Below, one piece after another: positions 48,468 to 60,168 of a stretch of DNA of 64,000 nt. This DNA comes from Methylomagnum ishizawai (GTDB lineage Bacteria; Pseudomonadota; Gammaproteobacteria; Methylococcales; Methylococcaceae): positions 2,630,150-2,694,149 of the forward strand of contig NZ_AP019783.1 of the NCBI RefSeq assembly GCF_019670005.1, read 5' to 3'. The notes below the pieces were generated by a model that did no database searches, had not been told where the DNA came from, and worked only from the letters and a program-made list of their open reading frames with translations. Position numbers and translations under genes: made by a program. Numbering within the stretch: the first letter of the stretch is position 1; each line of letters starts with the position of its first letter.

Positions 48468-48480
48468 CGCGCCCGCCCCA

Positions 48481-49827
48481 TCAGACCGCGCCGCCATGGA
48501 GGGAATCGCCGCGCCCGATGGCGTAATAATCGAGACCCAGCGCCTTCACCCGGACCGGATCGTAGAGGTTCCGGCCATCGAAGATCACCGGATGCGACAG
48601 GCTGGCCTTGATGAGATCGAAATCCGGGCTGCGGAACATGTTCCACTCGGTCACGATGATCAAGGCGTCGGCCCCGCGCAGGGCGGCTTCGGGATTCTCG
48701 CACAGCGCCAGGTCGGCGCGTTCGCCATAGAGGCGCCCCGCCTCCTCCATCGCCACCGGATCGAACGCCCGCACCCTGGCCCCCGCCGCCCACAAGGATT
48801 CCATCAACACCCGGCTCGACGCCTCGCGCATATCGTCGGTATTGGGCTTGAAGGCCAAGCCCCACAAGGCGAAGGTCTTGCCGCGCAGGCCACCCTTGAA
48901 ATAGCCATCGACCTTTTCATACAGCCTGAGCTTCTGGCGGTCGTTCACGCCTTCCACCGCCTGCAACAATTGCGCGGAATAACCCACGTCGCGGGCGGTG
49001 CGTTCCAGCGCCTTCACGTCCTTGGGGAAACAGGAACCGCCATAGCCGCAGCCCGGATAGATGAAGTGGTAGCCGATCCGGGGATCGGAGCCGATGCCCA
49101 GCCTCACCTTCTCGATATCCGCGCCCAGGCGCTCGGCCAAATTCGCCAGTTCATTCATGAAGCTGATCTTGGTGGCGAGCATGGCGTTGGCGGCGTATTT
49201 GGTCAACTCGGCGGAACGGATGTCCATGCACACCAGCCGGTCGTGGTTGCGGTTGAACGGCGCGTACAGCGCCCGCAGCAATTCGGTGGTGCGCGGATTG
49301 TCGGTGCCCACCACGATGCGGTCGGGCTTCATGAAATCCTCGATGGCCGCGCCTTCCTTCAGGAACTCCGGATTCGACACCACATCGAATTCCACCGCCG
49401 CCTGCCGCCCGGCCAGCACGGCCTGGATGGCCCCGCGCACCTTGTCGGCGGTACCCACCGGCACGGTGGATTTATTGACCACGATGCGGTAATCCGTGAT
49501 CCGCTCGGCGATGCCCCGCGCCACGGCCAATACATATTGCAAGTCGGCGGAACCGTCCTCGTCGGGCGGCGTGCCCACGGCGACGAATTGGAACAGCCCA
49601 TGCGCCACCGCCAGATCGAGGTCGGTGGTGAAACGCAAACGGCCGGCTTCCCGGTTGCGCTTGATCAGCACATCCAGGCCGGGCTCGTGGATGGGCACCC
49701 CGCCCTGGTTGAGCAAATCGATCTTGCCCGGATCGATGTCCATGCACACCACATCGTTGCCCACCTCGGCGAGGCAGGCCCCGGTCACCAAGCCGACATA
49801 GCCGGAACCGAACACGGTTACTTTCAT
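48481..49827 (-). CDS. ugd: UDP-glucose 6-dehydrogenase
   Basis: The enzyme oxidises UDP-glucose to UDP-glucuronate with two NAD+, feeding polysaccharide and lipid A decoration. The 448-residue protein has an N-terminal Rossmann fold [26 protein letters not shown]. The active-site Cys is in [14 protein letters not shown], and the C-terminal UDP-binding domain contains [17 protein letters not shown]. Length is normal. It lies 52 bases downstream of metZ on the same strand. Other polysaccharide genes are not next to it. Confidence 0.96.
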   Translation of the reverse strand: MKVTVFGSGYVGLVTGACLAEVGNDVVCMDIDPGKIDLLNQGGVPIHEPGLDVLIKRNREAGRLRFTTDLDLAVAHGLFQFVAVGTPPDEDGSADLQYVLAVARGIAERITDYRIVVNKSTVPVGTADKVRGAIQAVLAGRQAAVEFDVVSNPEFLKEGAAIEDFMKPDRIVVGTDNPRTTELLRALYAPFNRNHDRLVCMDIRSAELTKYAANAMLATKISFMNELANLAERLGADIEKVRLGIGSDPRIGYHFIYPGCGYGGSCFPKDVKALERTARDVGYSAQLLQAVEGVNDRQKLRLYEKVDGYFKGGLRGKTFALWGLAFKPNTDDMREASSRVLMESLWAAGARVRAFDPVAMEEAGRLYGERADLALCENPEAALRGADALIIVTEWNMFRSPDFDLIKASLSHPVIFDGRNLYDPVRVKALGLDYYAIGRGDSLHGGAV

Positions 49828-49878
49828 ACGATTTCCTTAGGATTTGGAGAAAACGGCGCAAAGCCGGGAGCCGGCGGC

Positions 49879-51066
49879 TCATCCGGGAAAAGCCCGCCGC
49901 AGGTCGTTTTTGATGTCTTCCAGGTTTTCGAGTCCCACGGCCACCCGGACCAGCCCCGCGCCGATACCCGCCGCCGCCCGCTCGGCCTCGCTCAGGCGGC
50001 TGTGGGTGGTGGTGGCGGGATGGGTGATGGTGGTCTTGGTGTCGCCCAGGTTGGCGGTGATGGACAGCATCCGGGTGGCGTCGATCAAGTGCCAGGCCGC
50101 GTCCTGGCCACCCCCGACCGCGAAGCTGACGATGCCGCCGCCGGCCGTTTGCTGGCGCAGGGCCAGTTCGTGCTGGGGATGGGAAGCGAGGCCGGGATAA
50201 TGCACCCGTTCCACCCAGCTTTGGTTTTCCAGCCAGGTGGCGAGCGCCAGGGCGTTCTCGCTATGCGCCTTCATCCTCAGCGCCAGGGTTTCCAAACCCT
50301 TGAGGAACACCCAGGCATTGAACGGGCTCATGGCCGGTCCGCCGGTGCGGGTGAACGGATAAATCTGCTTTTCCAGCAAGTCGTCGGCCCCGACGATGGC
50401 CCCGCCCAGGCAGCGCCCCTGCCCGTCCAGATATTTGGTGGCGGAATGGATCACGATATCCGCGCCCAGGGCCAAGGGTTTCTGCAAAACCGGGGTGCAA
50501 AAGCAATTGTCCACCGCCAATAAAGCTCCATGATCGTGGGCCAAGGTTGCGAGCCTGTGAATATCGGCCACCTCGGTCAGGGGGTTGGACGGGGTTTCCA
50601 GGAACAGCAGCCGGGTTTCCGGGCGGAGGGCGGCTTCCCAGGCGGCATAGTCGGTGAGATCGACGAAGGTCGTCGAGACGGCGAACTTGCCCAGGATGTT
50701 CTGGAACAACAAGGTGGTATTGCCGAACACCCCCCGCGAACACACCACATGGTCGCCCGCCTTGAGCAGGCCGAAGGCGGCGCTGGCGATGGCCGCCATG
50801 CCGGAGGCCGTGGCGATGCAGCGCTCCCCGCCCTCCAGCGCGGCCAGCCGCTCCTCGAAGGTCCGCACGGTGGGGTTGGTGAAGCGGGAATAGATATTGC
50901 CCGGCCGCGCCCCGGAAAACCGCGCCGCCGCCTCGGCGGCGCTGCCGAACACGAAGCTGGAGGTGGCGAAGATGGGGTCGGAATGTTCGCACTCGGCGGT
51001 GCGGCGCTGTCCGGCGCGGATGGCCTGGGTTTCCAGGGCGTAGTCGTTCCAGTCGATATCGGTCAC
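49879..51066 (-). CDS. metZ: O-succinylhomoserine sulfhydrylase
   Basis: MetZ makes homocysteine from O-succinylhomoserine and sulfide in methionine synthesis, using PLP. The 395-residue form has YSRFTNPTVRTFEERLAALEGGE, ATASGMAAI, DNCFCTPVLQKPL and the PLP lysine in HSATKYLDGQGR. The order purF-metZ is the same in Pseudomonas, supporting MetZ over cystathionine gamma-synthase. The start is uncertain: the GTG used here puts TDIDWNDYALETQAIRAGQ at the N terminus, and another GTG 12 codons upstream is possible. It sits 70 bases after purF. Confidence 0.9.
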   Translation of the reverse strand: MTDIDWNDYALETQAIRAGQRRTAECEHSDPIFATSSFVFGSAAEAAARFSGARPGNIYSRFTNPTVRTFEERLAALEGGERCIATASGMAAIASAAFGLLKAGDHVVCSRGVFGNTTLLFQNILGKFAVSTTFVDLTDYAAWEAALRPETRLLFLETPSNPLTEVADIHRLATLAHDHGALLAVDNCFCTPVLQKPLALGADIVIHSATKYLDGQGRCLGGAIVGADDLLEKQIYPFTRTGGPAMSPFNAWVFLKGLETLALRMKAHSENALALATWLENQSWVERVHYPGLASHPQHELALRQQTAGGGIVSFAVGGGQDAAWHLIDATRMLSITANLGDTKTTITHPATTTHSRLSEAERAAAGIGAGLVRVAVGLENLEDIKNDLRRAFPG

Positions 51067-51135
51067 GGTGGGTTTGTCCTCGTTGATTATCCAACGGCGC
51101 ACGGGCCGTATTCCATTTGAAAGACCAGCGCGATC

Positions 51136-52644
51136 CTACCCCGCATTATGTAATTCCATCACCGAACTCCCCGAATCGCGCCTAGCCTTGGCCCCGTCGT
51201 TGCGATGGCAGGATAAGCGGTCCAGATAATCCTGGCTAATATCGCCGGTCACATATTCACCGTTGAAACAGGAGGTATCGAACGCCTCGATTTTGGGATT
51301 GCCGCGCCGCACCGAATCGATCAAATCCTCCAAATCCTGGTAGACCAACCAATCGCAGCCCAATTCCCGCTGCACTTCCATATCGGTGCGGCCATAGGCC
51401 ACCAATTCATGGGCGGCGGGCATATCGATCCCGTAGACATTGGGATAACGCACCGGCGGCGAGGCCGAGGCGAAATAAACCTTATTGGCCCCGGCATCCC
51501 GCGCCATTTGGATAATCTGGGTCGAGGTGGTGCCGCGCACGATGGAATCGTCCACCAACAGCACGTTCTTACCCTTGAATTCCAGGTCGATGGCGTTGAG
51601 TTTCTGCCGCACCGATTTCTTGCGGAGATTCTGGCCGGGCATGATGAAGGTGCGCCCGATATAACGGTTCTTGATGAAACCTTCGCGGTATTTCACGCCC
51701 AGGCGGTTGGCGAGTTGCAGGGCCGAGGTGCGGCTGGTATCGGGGATGGGAATCACCACGTCGATATCATAGTCCGGGCGCAGCCGCAGGATTTTGTCGG
51801 CCAGATGGTCGCCCATCCGCAACCGGGCCTTGTAGACCGAAATATCGTCGATGATCGAATCGGGCCGGGCGAAATAGACATACTCGAAGATGCACGGCGT
51901 ATGGCGGGTCTGCTCGGCGCACAAACGGGTATGCAGCTTGCCATCCTTCTCGATGACGATGGCCTCGCCCGGCTGCACGTCGCGGATCAGGTCGAAACCC
52001 AGCACATCGAGGGCGACGCTCTCGGAGGCGATCATATAATCGGTGCCGTTCGGGGTCCTGCGCTCGCCGAACACCAGGGGACGGATGCCGTTGGGGTCGC
52101 GGAAGGCGATGATGCCGAAGCCGGTGATCATCGCCACCACCGTATAAGCCCCCCGGCAGCGCCGATGCACCCCGGCCACCGCCTGGAACACATCCTCCGG
52201 CCCGACCCGGAGCTTCCCGAGTTCCATCAATTCGTGGGCGAACACGTTGAGGAGGACTTCGGAATCGGAATCGGTGTTGATATGGCGCTGGTCCTGCACG
52301 AACAATTCGCGCTTCAACACCTCGGCGTTGGTCAGGTTGCCGTTATGGGCCAGGGTGATGCCGTAGGGCGAGTTCACATAGAACGGCTGGGCCTCGGCGG
52401 AACTGGTGCAACCGGCGGTCGGATAGCGCACATGGGCGATCCCCATGCCGCCCCTGAGGTTCACCATATGGCGGGTGTGGAACACATCCCGCACCAAACC
52501 GCTTTCCTTGCGTAGGTGCATGCGATCCCCTTCGCAGGTCACGATACCGGCGGCGTCCTGGCCGCGGTGTTGGAGGACGGTCAAGGCTTCGTAAAGCTCT
52601 TGATTGACCTCTTCGCTGGAAACGAGGCCGGCAATACCACACAT
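51136..52644 (-). CDS. purF: Amidophosphoribosyltransferase
   Basis: PurF commits PRPP to purine synthesis, using ammonia from glutamine. The start must be the ATG that gives MCGIAGLV, because Cys1 is the glutaminase nucleophile after Met removal; a GTG three codons earlier would block it. That ATG is preceded by AGGTGAG. The 502-residue protein has the Ntn glutaminase domain ([20 protein letters not shown]) and the PRPP loop [14 protein letters not shown]. The C-terminal phosphoribosyltransferase domain is complete. It follows cvpA by nine bases, the conserved cvpA-purF pair. Confidence 0.97.
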   Translation of the reverse strand: MCGIAGLVSSEEVNQELYEALTVLQHRGQDAAGIVTCEGDRMHLRKESGLVRDVFHTRHMVNLRGGMGIAHVRYPTAGCTSSAEAQPFYVNSPYGITLAHNGNLTNAEVLKRELFVQDQRHINTDSDSEVLLNVFAHELMELGKLRVGPEDVFQAVAGVHRRCRGAYTVVAMITGFGIIAFRDPNGIRPLVFGERRTPNGTDYMIASESVALDVLGFDLIRDVQPGEAIVIEKDGKLHTRLCAEQTRHTPCIFEYVYFARPDSIIDDISVYKARLRMGDHLADKILRLRPDYDIDVVIPIPDTSRTSALQLANRLGVKYREGFIKNRYIGRTFIMPGQNLRKKSVRQKLNAIDLEFKGKNVLLVDDSIVRGTTSTQIIQMARDAGANKVYFASASPPVRYPNVYGIDMPAAHELVAYGRTDMEVQRELGCDWLVYQDLEDLIDSVRRGNPKIEAFDTSCFNGEYVTGDISQDYLDRLSCHRNDGAKARRDSGSSVMELHNAG

Positions 52645-52653
52645 GTCACTCAC

Positions 52654-53163
52654 CTATCGATGGGAAGCTGTCGAAGACTTGAAGGGACCGCCGCGGTCGA
52701 TTTGGCCGCGCAGCCAGAAGGCCAGGGCTTGGAAGGGTGGAATCAGTTTAGACGACTTCCACCAAGGATCGCCCGTCAAGGGCGTGGCCCCCGCCCCGAG
52801 GACCAACACCGCCACCAACAGGGCGCCGCGGGCGAGGCCGAACACCATCCCGGCCAGGCGGTCGGTCCCGGCCAGGCCGGCGCCCTGCACCAGTTTGTTG
52901 AGCAGGAACGCCAGCACGCCCACCACGACCAGGGTGGCGGCCAGCAGCAGGGCGAACGCGGCGGCGAAACGGACCGAAGGCGGATTGATCGCGGTCGACA
53001 GGTGGGCCGACACTTCGCCGCCATAACGCAGCCCCACCCAGACCGCCGCGGCCCAGGCCAGCAGGGAAAACACCTCCCGCACCAAGCCCCGGACCAAGCC
53101 GACCACGCCGGACAGGCCGACGATCCCGACGATGCCATAATCCACCCCGGTCAAGGGCGGCAT
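52654..53163 (-). CDS. cvpA: CvpA family inner-membrane protein
   Basis: CvpA is needed for colicin V export in E. coli and affects envelope stress, with an unsettled molecular role. The 169-residue protein has four membrane helices, beginning VDYGIVGIVGLSGVVGLVRGLVREVFSLLAWAAAVWVGL, and LVQGAGLAGTDRLAGMVFGLARGALL in the second half. The ATG three codons into the frame is preferred because it gives MPPLTGVDY. It lies between the SPOR gene and purF with tiny gaps, the usual gene order. Confidence 0.93.
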   Translation of the reverse strand: MPPLTGVDYGIVGIVGLSGVVGLVRGLVREVFSLLAWAAAVWVGLRYGGEVSAHLSTAINPPSVRFAAAFALLLAATLVVVGVLAFLLNKLVQGAGLAGTDRLAGMVFGLARGALLVAVLVLGAGATPLTGDPWWKSSKLIPPFQALAFWLRGQIDRGGPFKSSTASHR

Positions 53164-53178
53164 CGCCCCCACCGGCGC

Positions 53179-54222
53179 TTATTTGCGCGGCAAGATCAAG
53201 CTCTTGATCCCCACCGCGCCCTCGATTTGTTTTTGCACCTGTTCCGCCCGGCCCCGGTTCAATTCCGGCCCGACCCGCACCCGGTAGGTCACGCCGGAAC
53301 CCCCATGGATGGTTTCGACATAGGCCGCGATGCTCTGTTTGCGCAACCGATCCGCCAAACCACGGGCATTGCTCTCGCTCGCGAAACTACCGGCCTGGAC
53401 CACCCAGGCGGAGGGTGTTTCCGTCGGCACGGCGGGATGCTTGGGCTCGGGCGGCTTGGGCGGGGTGAACTTGGCCAGGGTTTCGGGTGGCGGGGTTTTC
53501 GACACGGGCGCGGCGGGCCGTGGTGCCGGGGATTCGGCCACGGGCGGCGCGGCGGTGGGCTTCGGCTTGGCCGCGACCGGCTCGGCGGGCTTGGGCGGCT
53601 GCGGGGCTTTCGGCTTGTCCTGCTTTTTCGCGGAGGATTCCGCAAGCTTGGCCTTGGAGGTTTGCCCGGCCTCCTCCTCGGCGATCTCGGCGTGCTTCTT
53701 GGGCGGAGCGGGCGGAAGCTTGGCGGATTTGCCGCCGGGCTTGGCCGGTTCGGCCAAGGCGGCCTTGGGGGTGGGCGTCGGCTTGGCACCGGGCTTGCCC
53801 AGGGCGGGGGGCTCGCCACCTTCGTCCGTGCCCGTGAAATCCTCTTCCTCGGCGGGGGCTTCGGTGACCTCCTCCACCGGCTCCTCGGCGGAAGCGGCGG
53901 CTTCCTCGGCGGGCGCGGGCGGCGGTTCGGCCTTGGCCGGTTTCGGTGGCGGCGCGTCCTCCAGGGGAATCACCCGGTAGCCGGTTTCGGCCGCGGATTT
54001 TTGCGCCTTCTTGTTCTCGGGCTTCTCGGCTTGGGCGATATCCGCCGCCGACTTGGGCAGTTCGATGGTTTTCTGTTCGATAGGTTCGGGCGGGGCGGAT
54101 AGCTCGGCCGCCGCCTTGTCCTTGGGATGGTCGGGGTCCTCGAACAGCATCGGCACGAAGATCACCACCAAGCCCACGATAATCGTCGCGCCCAGCAGGC
54201 GCTGCTTCAATTGCTCATCCAT
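53179..54222 (-). CDS. SPOR-domain cell-division protein (DedD-like)
   Basis: The 347-residue protein has one N-terminal membrane helix (LLGATIIVGLVVIFVPMLF), a very long Pro/Ala/Lys/Glu-rich periplasmic linker (about residues 40-260) and a C-terminal SPOR domain (WVVQAGSFASESNARGLADRLRKQSIAAYV). SPOR domains bind denuded septal peptidoglycan. It occupies the dedD position between folC and cvpA. The linker is much longer than in E. coli DedD, which is about 220 residues in total. The chosen ATG gives MDEQLKQRLLGA, the typical start. Confidence 0.93.
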   Translation of the reverse strand: MDEQLKQRLLGATIIVGLVVIFVPMLFEDPDHPKDKAAAELSAPPEPIEQKTIELPKSAADIAQAEKPENKKAQKSAAETGYRVIPLEDAPPPKPAKAEPPPAPAEEAAASAEEPVEEVTEAPAEEEDFTGTDEGGEPPALGKPGAKPTPTPKAALAEPAKPGGKSAKLPPAPPKKHAEIAEEEAGQTSKAKLAESSAKKQDKPKAPQPPKPAEPVAAKPKPTAAPPVAESPAPRPAAPVSKTPPPETLAKFTPPKPPEPKHPAVPTETPSAWVVQAGSFASESNARGLADRLRKQSIAAYVETIHGGSGVTYRVRVGPELNRGRAEQVQKQIEGAVGIKSLILPRK

Positions 54223-54239
54223 TCGACAACAACCTCGGG

Positions 54240-55502
54240 TCAGGCGGTATGAGCCAGATACTCGGACACCAGGAAAAACGAACCGAACACCAGGATGAGA
54301 TCGCCGCTCCGGGCACCGGCACGGGCCTTCGCCAGCGCCGCGCCCACATCGCCGAACCCCTGTTCGACGGCGGAAACGCCCAAATCGCGGAATATTTCCA
54401 GCAATTCCCCGGCGGTGGCGGCCCTGGGCATGGCGAGCGGGGCCAGATACCAATGGTCGATCACGGCGCGGATATGTTCGACGATGCCGACGATATCCTT
54501 ATCCCGCATCACCGCGAACACCGCATGGATTCTACGGCCCGCGAACTCCCGGCGGAGGTGCCCGGCCAGCATCCCGACCGCCTGCGGATTATGGGCCACA
54601 TCCAACAGCACGGGAACCTCGCCCGGAAAAAACTGGAACCGGCCCATCAGGCTGACCCCGGCGAGACCGCCACGGATGGCGTCCACCGAAACCGGCCGCC
54701 GGTCCGCGATCCGGTGCAGGGTTTCCAACACCGCCGCGGCGTTCATGAGTTGATGCTCGCCGGGGATCGCGGGCCGGGGCAGATCGTCGAGACGGGCGGT
54801 TCCGCTCCGCCAGGTCCAACCCCGCCCGGTAACCTCGTAGCCGAAATCCCGGCCCTGGCAGCGCAAGGGCACGCCCTGTTGTTCGGCATAGCCTAGCACC
54901 GAATCCGGCACCGCCGGATCGCCGATCACGGCGGGCCGCCCGGCACGGAAAATCCCGGCCTTTTCCAAGCCTATCGCCTCGCGGGTATGGCCCAGCCATT
55001 CCTGATGGTCGATATCGATGCTGGCGAGCAAGGCGGCATCGGTGTCGATGATATTCACCGCGTCCAGCCTGCCCCCCAGGCCCACCTCCAATATCTGCAC
55101 GTCCAAACCGGCGTCGGCGAAGATATCCAGGGCCGCCAGCGTGCCGAACTCGAAAAAACTGAGGGAGGTTGCGCCACGGGCGGCATCGATGCGGGCGAAG
55201 GCTTCGCAGATGGGCGCGTCGCCCACCATCCGGCCATCGATGCGGATGCGCTCGTTGTATTTGAGGATATGCGGCGAGGTATAGGTGCCCACCCGGTAGC
55301 CTTGCGCCCTGAGGATCGCGTCCAACAGGGCGACACAGGAACCCTTGCCATTGGTGCCGCCCACGGTGATGGTGAACGGAACCCGGCGGTTTCCGCCCAT
55401 CGCCTCGAATACCCGGCTCACCCGGCCCAGCCCCATGTCGATGGCGCGGGGATGCAGGGTTTCCTGCCAAGCCAGCCAATCAGCCAGCGTTGTGAAACGC
55501 AT
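54240..55502 (-). CDS. folC: Dihydrofolate synthase/folylpolyglutamate synthase
   Basis: FolC adds glutamate to dihydropteroate and to reduced folates. The 420-residue Mur-ligase-type protein starts RFTTLADWLAWQETLHPRAIDMGL and has the ATP loop VGGTNGKGSCVALLD. It then shows TSPHILKYNERI, a GLGGRLDAVNI motif and the C-terminal domain LLDVAHNPQAV. Length is normal. The ATG chosen is four bases after the accD stop; 15 codons of open frame upstream lie within accD. It is part of the accD-folC-SPOR-cvpA-purF series. Confidence 0.96.
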   Translation of the reverse strand: MRFTTLADWLAWQETLHPRAIDMGLGRVSRVFEAMGGNRRVPFTITVGGTNGKGSCVALLDAILRAQGYRVGTYTSPHILKYNERIRIDGRMVGDAPICEAFARIDAARGATSLSFFEFGTLAALDIFADAGLDVQILEVGLGGRLDAVNIIDTDAALLASIDIDHQEWLGHTREAIGLEKAGIFRAGRPAVIGDPAVPDSVLGYAEQQGVPLRCQGRDFGYEVTGRGWTWRSGTARLDDLPRPAIPGEHQLMNAAAVLETLHRIADRRPVSVDAIRGGLAGVSLMGRFQFFPGEVPVLLDVAHNPQAVGMLAGHLRREFAGRRIHAVFAVMRDKDIVGIVEHIRAVIDHWYLAPLAMPRAATAGELLEIFRDLGVSAVEQGFGDVGAALAKARAGARSGDLILVFGSFFLVSEYLAHTA

Positions 55503-55506
55503 GGGT

Positions 55507-56460
55507 TTAAACGTCGCCTTGGGGTTCGCCACTGGGCAGCGGCGCATCGGTGGCGACTATTTCGGGCTTGGGTTCTTCGACCACGGGCGGCTTTTGCGCC
55601 ACGGACGGCCTGCCGGTCATCAAGAGGTCGAGTAAGGCCGCGATCTTGCCGCGCATTTCGCGGCGGTCCACGATCATGTCCAGGGCCCCGTGTTCCAGCA
55701 GGAATTCGCTACGCTGGAAGCCTTCCGGCAGTTTCTCGCGCACGGTCTGCTCGATCACCCTGGGCCCCGCGAAACCGATCAAGGCACCCGGCTCGCCGAT
55801 ATTGATATCGCCCAGCATCGCCAAGCTGGCCGACACCCCGCCCATGGTGGGATCGGTCAGCACCGAAATGAACGGCAAACCGGCGGCGGCGAGTTTGGCC
55901 AAGGCGGCGCTGGTCTTCGCCATCTGGAACAAGGACAGCAAGGATTCCTGCATCCGCGCCCCGCCACTGGCGCTGAACACCACCAAAGGCATCCCGTGGG
56001 CCAGACAATGATTGACCCCGCGCACGAAGCGCTCGCCCACCACCGACCCCATGGACCCGGCCATGAAATCGAAATTGAAGGCGGCGGCGACCACGGGACG
56101 CCCTTCCAACTGCCCGGCGACCACGCTCAACGCATCCTTTTCGCCTGTGGCTTTCTGGGCCTGGGACAGGCGGTCCTTGTATTTCTTGCTATCGCGGAAC
56201 TTCAAAGGATCGAGCGGGGCGAGGTTCTCGCCGAGTTCCAAGCGGTTCCCTGGGTCGAGGAACAGGTGCAGGCGCTTCTTGCTACCGATCCGCATGTGAT
56301 GGCTGCACTTGGGGCAGACTTCGAGGTTCCGCTCCACCTCCGAGCGATAGAGGATGGCATTGCAACTCGGGCATTTGCTCCACAATCCTTCCGGCACCGT
56401 GCTTTTGGTAGAGGCTTCCGTGCGGATTTTCGAAGGAACAAGTTTGTGAAACCAGCTCAA
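55507..56460 (-). CDS. accD: Acetyl-CoA carboxylase carboxyltransferase beta subunit
   Basis: AccD is the zinc-containing subunit of the carboxyltransferase that makes malonyl-CoA. The 317-residue protein starts [12 protein letters not shown], as expected, with TTG as start codon. The zinc ribbon is CPSCNAIL...CPKCSHHM, and the carboxyltransferase domain contains [31 protein letters not shown] and [13 protein letters not shown]. The C-terminal 30 residues are Pro/Glu-rich and variable. It follows trpA by 21 bases. The TTG start may limit translation. Confidence 0.97.
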   Translation of the reverse strand: MSWFHKLVPSKIRTEASTKSTVPEGLWSKCPSCNAILYRSEVERNLEVCPKCSHHMRIGSKKRLHLFLDPGNRLELGENLAPLDPLKFRDSKKYKDRLSQAQKATGEKDALSVVAGQLEGRPVVAAAFNFDFMAGSMGSVVGERFVRGVNHCLAHGMPLVVFSASGGARMQESLLSLFQMAKTSAALAKLAAAGLPFISVLTDPTMGGVSASLAMLGDINIGEPGALIGFAGPRVIEQTVREKLPEGFQRSEFLLEHGALDMIVDRREMRGKIAALLDLLMTGRPSVAQKPPVVEEPKPEIVATDAPLPSGEPQGDV

Positions 56461-56481
56461 GGGGTTGACTCTCGTGTGGGT

Positions 56482-57290
56482 TTAGGAAGAGGCGGCGTCC
56501 ATCGCAGAGCGCATGGATTGCAGCAAGGCGACGATCTCGGCCAGGGCACGGTCGGTTTGGTTTCCGGCGGCTTCGATCTTGCCGACCAGGGCGCTACCCA
56601 CGACCACGGCATCGGCGAAGGCGGCGATGGCGGCGGCGATTTGGGCATCCTTCACGCCGAAGCCCACGCCGACCGGCAGCTGGGTCAGCGCCTTGATTTC
56701 GGCCAGCTTGCGCTCGACCTCGCCCAAGTCCATATGGGAAGCGCCGGTCACGCCTTTCAGCGAAACATAATAGAGATAGCCGCGGCCCAATTGGCCCATC
56801 TTGCGGATGCGCTCTTCGGTGCTATTCGGGGCCAGGAGATAGATGGGATCGATGCCCGCCTCGTGCAACAAGGGCAGCAATTCGGAGGATTCCTCGGGCG
56901 GCAGATCGACGGTGAGGACGCCATCGACCCCGGCTTCCTTGGCTTGTTCCACGAAGGCGGCATAGCCCATGGCCTCGATGGGGTTGAGATAACCCATCAG
57001 CACCACGGGGGTTTCGGCGTCCTGGGCGCGGAATTCACGGACCAGGCCCAACACCCGGCGCAGGCCCATCTTGTGGACCAGGGCGCGTTCGCTGGCCTTC
57101 TGGATCACCGGGCCGTCGGCCATGGGGTCGGAGAACGGCACGCCCAGTTCGATGATATCGGCCCCGGCCTCGACCATGGCATGGAGCGCCGGGACGGTGA
57201 ATTCCGGGGTGGGATCGCCCGCCGTGATGAACGGGATGAGCGCCTTGCGCTGGGCTTGTCGCAATGCCTCGAATTTGGCGGTCAGGCGGC

Positions 57291-57294
<4 letters not shown>
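56482..57294 (-). CDS. trpA: Tryptophan synthase alpha subunit
   Basis: TrpA splits indole-3-glycerol phosphate to indole, which is channelled to TrpB. The 270-residue TIM barrel has [11 protein letters not shown], the catalytic Glu in [20 protein letters not shown], the catalytic Asp in [12 protein letters not shown] and the phosphate-binding GVGFGVKD. It starts with GTG that overlaps the trpB stop in a GTGA, so translation is coupled. Length is normal. Confidence 0.97.
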
Positions 57295-58476
<1,182 letters not shown>

Positions 58477-58496
<20 letters not shown>

Positions 58497-59148
58497 ATTG
58501 TTTACTATCGAATAGGTGTACTTCTTGGATGAACGCCGCCATCTTGGCGGCGTCCTTGATTCCCTTCCCCGCTTCCACTCCGCTCGATACATCGAGCGCA
58601 TAGGGCCGCACCGTCCGCAAGGCTTCCGCCACATTGCCGGGGGTCAAGCCGCCCGCCAGCGTCAGGGTCGCGGCGAACTCCGCCGGGATCAAGCCCCAGT
58701 CGAAGCGGTCGCCGGTGCCGCCCTGGGCGTCCGGGTGCCAAGCGTCCAACAGGATGCCGGAAGCCGCCCGATACTTCGCCACCGTGGACACGAGGTCCAA
58801 ACCCGGCTTCATGCGGATGGCCTTGATGTAAGGCTTGGCGAACGCCCCGCAGTAGCCGGCGTCCTCGTCGCCATGGAACTGGAGCAAATCGATCCGCACC
58901 GCCCCGAGGACTTCCGCCACCCGCGCCGCCGCCGCGTCCACGAACAAACCGACCACGGTGATGAAAGGCGGGAGTTCCGCCACGATGGCCTGGGCCCGCT
59001 CAATATCCACATGGCGCGGGCTGGGCGGATAGAACACCAAACCCAGGGCATCCGCACCCAAACGCACGGCGGCCAGGGCATCTTGGGGTCGGGTGAAGCC
59101 GCAGATTTTAACGCGAGTTCGGTGGAAGGGGTACGGGATTTTGTTCAC
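58477..59148 (-). CDS. trpF: Phosphoribosylanthranilate isomerase
   Basis: TrpF isomerises phosphoribosylanthranilate in tryptophan synthesis. The 223-residue TIM barrel has [12 protein letters not shown] with the catalytic Cys, [13 protein letters not shown], a VGLFVDA strand, catalytic Asp in LLDAW and [10 protein letters not shown] with ALDVSSGVE at the C terminus. The start is a GTG overlapping the truA stop (GTGA). The next gene trpB starts inside its end. The trpC, trpD and trpE genes are elsewhere. Confidence 0.95.
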
Positions 59149-59960
59149 TCGCGGTCCGGGGTATAGCGGCGGGCATGGGCGGGAAGGTGCTGGAAAATGG
59201 GATGGCGGGCGATGCCGAACGGCTCGGGGTAGCAAATGCCGCCCAAGTATAAGCCATCGGCCGGGGCCGTCACACCGCCCTGGGCGCGGTCGCGGGCGGC
59301 CAACACCTCCGCCGCCCATTCCGGCGGGCGCTTGCCGGCACCGATCTCGATCAACACCCCGGCGATGTTCCGCACCATATGATGCAGGAAGGCGTTGGCG
59401 CAGAGTTCGACCACCACCCTATCGCCGTCCTCGCGCCGCACATGGATGAAATGCATATAGCGGCGGGGACTCTTGGATTGGCAGCCCTGGGCACGGAACG
59501 AGGAGAAATCATGATCCCCAATCAGATAATGGGCCGCCGCCTGCATGGCCCCGGCATCCAGGGATGCGGAATGCCAAGTCAGTTGCCGCCGGTGCAGGGC
59601 GGATTTCATGGGGCGGTTGAGGATGACGTAGCGGTAATAGCGGGCGATGGCGCTGTAGCGGGCATGGAAATCCTCCACCACCTCGCGCACCCACAAGACG
59701 CGCACGTCGTCCGGCAGGTGGGTGTTGGTGCCCATCAGCCAGGAATAGGGCTTGCGCCGGACTTCGGTATCGAAATGTACCACCTGTTCCAAGGCGTGGA
59801 CCCCGGCGTCGGTACGGCCCGCGCAGACCGCCCGGATCTCGCGGTCGGCGACCCGGCCCAGGGCGGTGTCGAGCGCGGTCTGCACGGTGCGTTTATCGGG
59901 TTGCCATTGCCAGCCGGCGAAAGCCGAGCCGTCGTATTCGATGCCTAGGGCGAGACGCAT
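59145..59960 (-). CDS. truA: tRNA pseudouridine38-40 synthase
   Basis: TruA makes pseudouridine at positions 38-40 of tRNA anticodon stems. The 271-residue protein has LGIEYDGSAFAGWQWQP, the catalytic Asp in CAGRTDAGVHALEQVVHFD, and FLHHMVRNIAGVLIEIG in the C-terminal half. Length is typical. It opens the minus-strand truA-trpF-trpB-trpA-accD-folC block. A PEP-CTERM gene with its own terminator lies upstream, so a promoter should lie at about 59961-60080. Confidence 0.96.
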   Translation of the reverse strand: MRLALGIEYDGSAFAGWQWQPDKRTVQTALDTALGRVADREIRAVCAGRTDAGVHALEQVVHFDTEVRRKPYSWLMGTNTHLPDDVRVLWVREVVEDFHARYSAIARYYRYVILNRPMKSALHRRQLTWHSASLDAGAMQAAAHYLIGDHDFSSFRAQGCQSKSPRRYMHFIHVRREDGDRVVVELCANAFLHHMVRNIAGVLIEIGAGKRPPEWAAEVLAARDRAQGGVTAPADGLYLGGICYPEPFGIARHPIFQHLPAHARRYTPDRE

Positions 59961-60089
59961 GGGGAAAACAGCGGGGGGACGGGGGCGCTATTGTTCCAGA
60001 TTGGGCGGGTGGGCGGAAGCGGCATCAAGAATGGGCGTGGTATCCAGCCCAGCGCATCGGGGGCGCGGGTGGCTTTCCGGCCACGACGG

Positions 60090-60135
60090 AAAACCCCTGG
60101 ACGGCGGCGCGGAATCCCGCGCCGCCGTCCAGGGG
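60090..60135 (-). terminator. Strong terminator after the PEP-CTERM gene
   Basis: A perfect 19-base stem with a four-base loop lies 33 bases after the stop, followed on the minus strand by TTTT. It isolates the PEP-CTERM gene from truA downstream on the same strand. Confidence 0.82.
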
Positions 60136-60168
60136 CCAAGTGGAACGCCAGTGCGTGGCTTTTCGGAA

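Noticed and set aside
52516-54102. Long plus-strand open frame opposite cvpA and the SPOR gene
   Set aside because: The Gly/Arg-rich product mirrors the Pro/Ala linker of the SPOR protein, and the minus-strand genes follow a conserved order.
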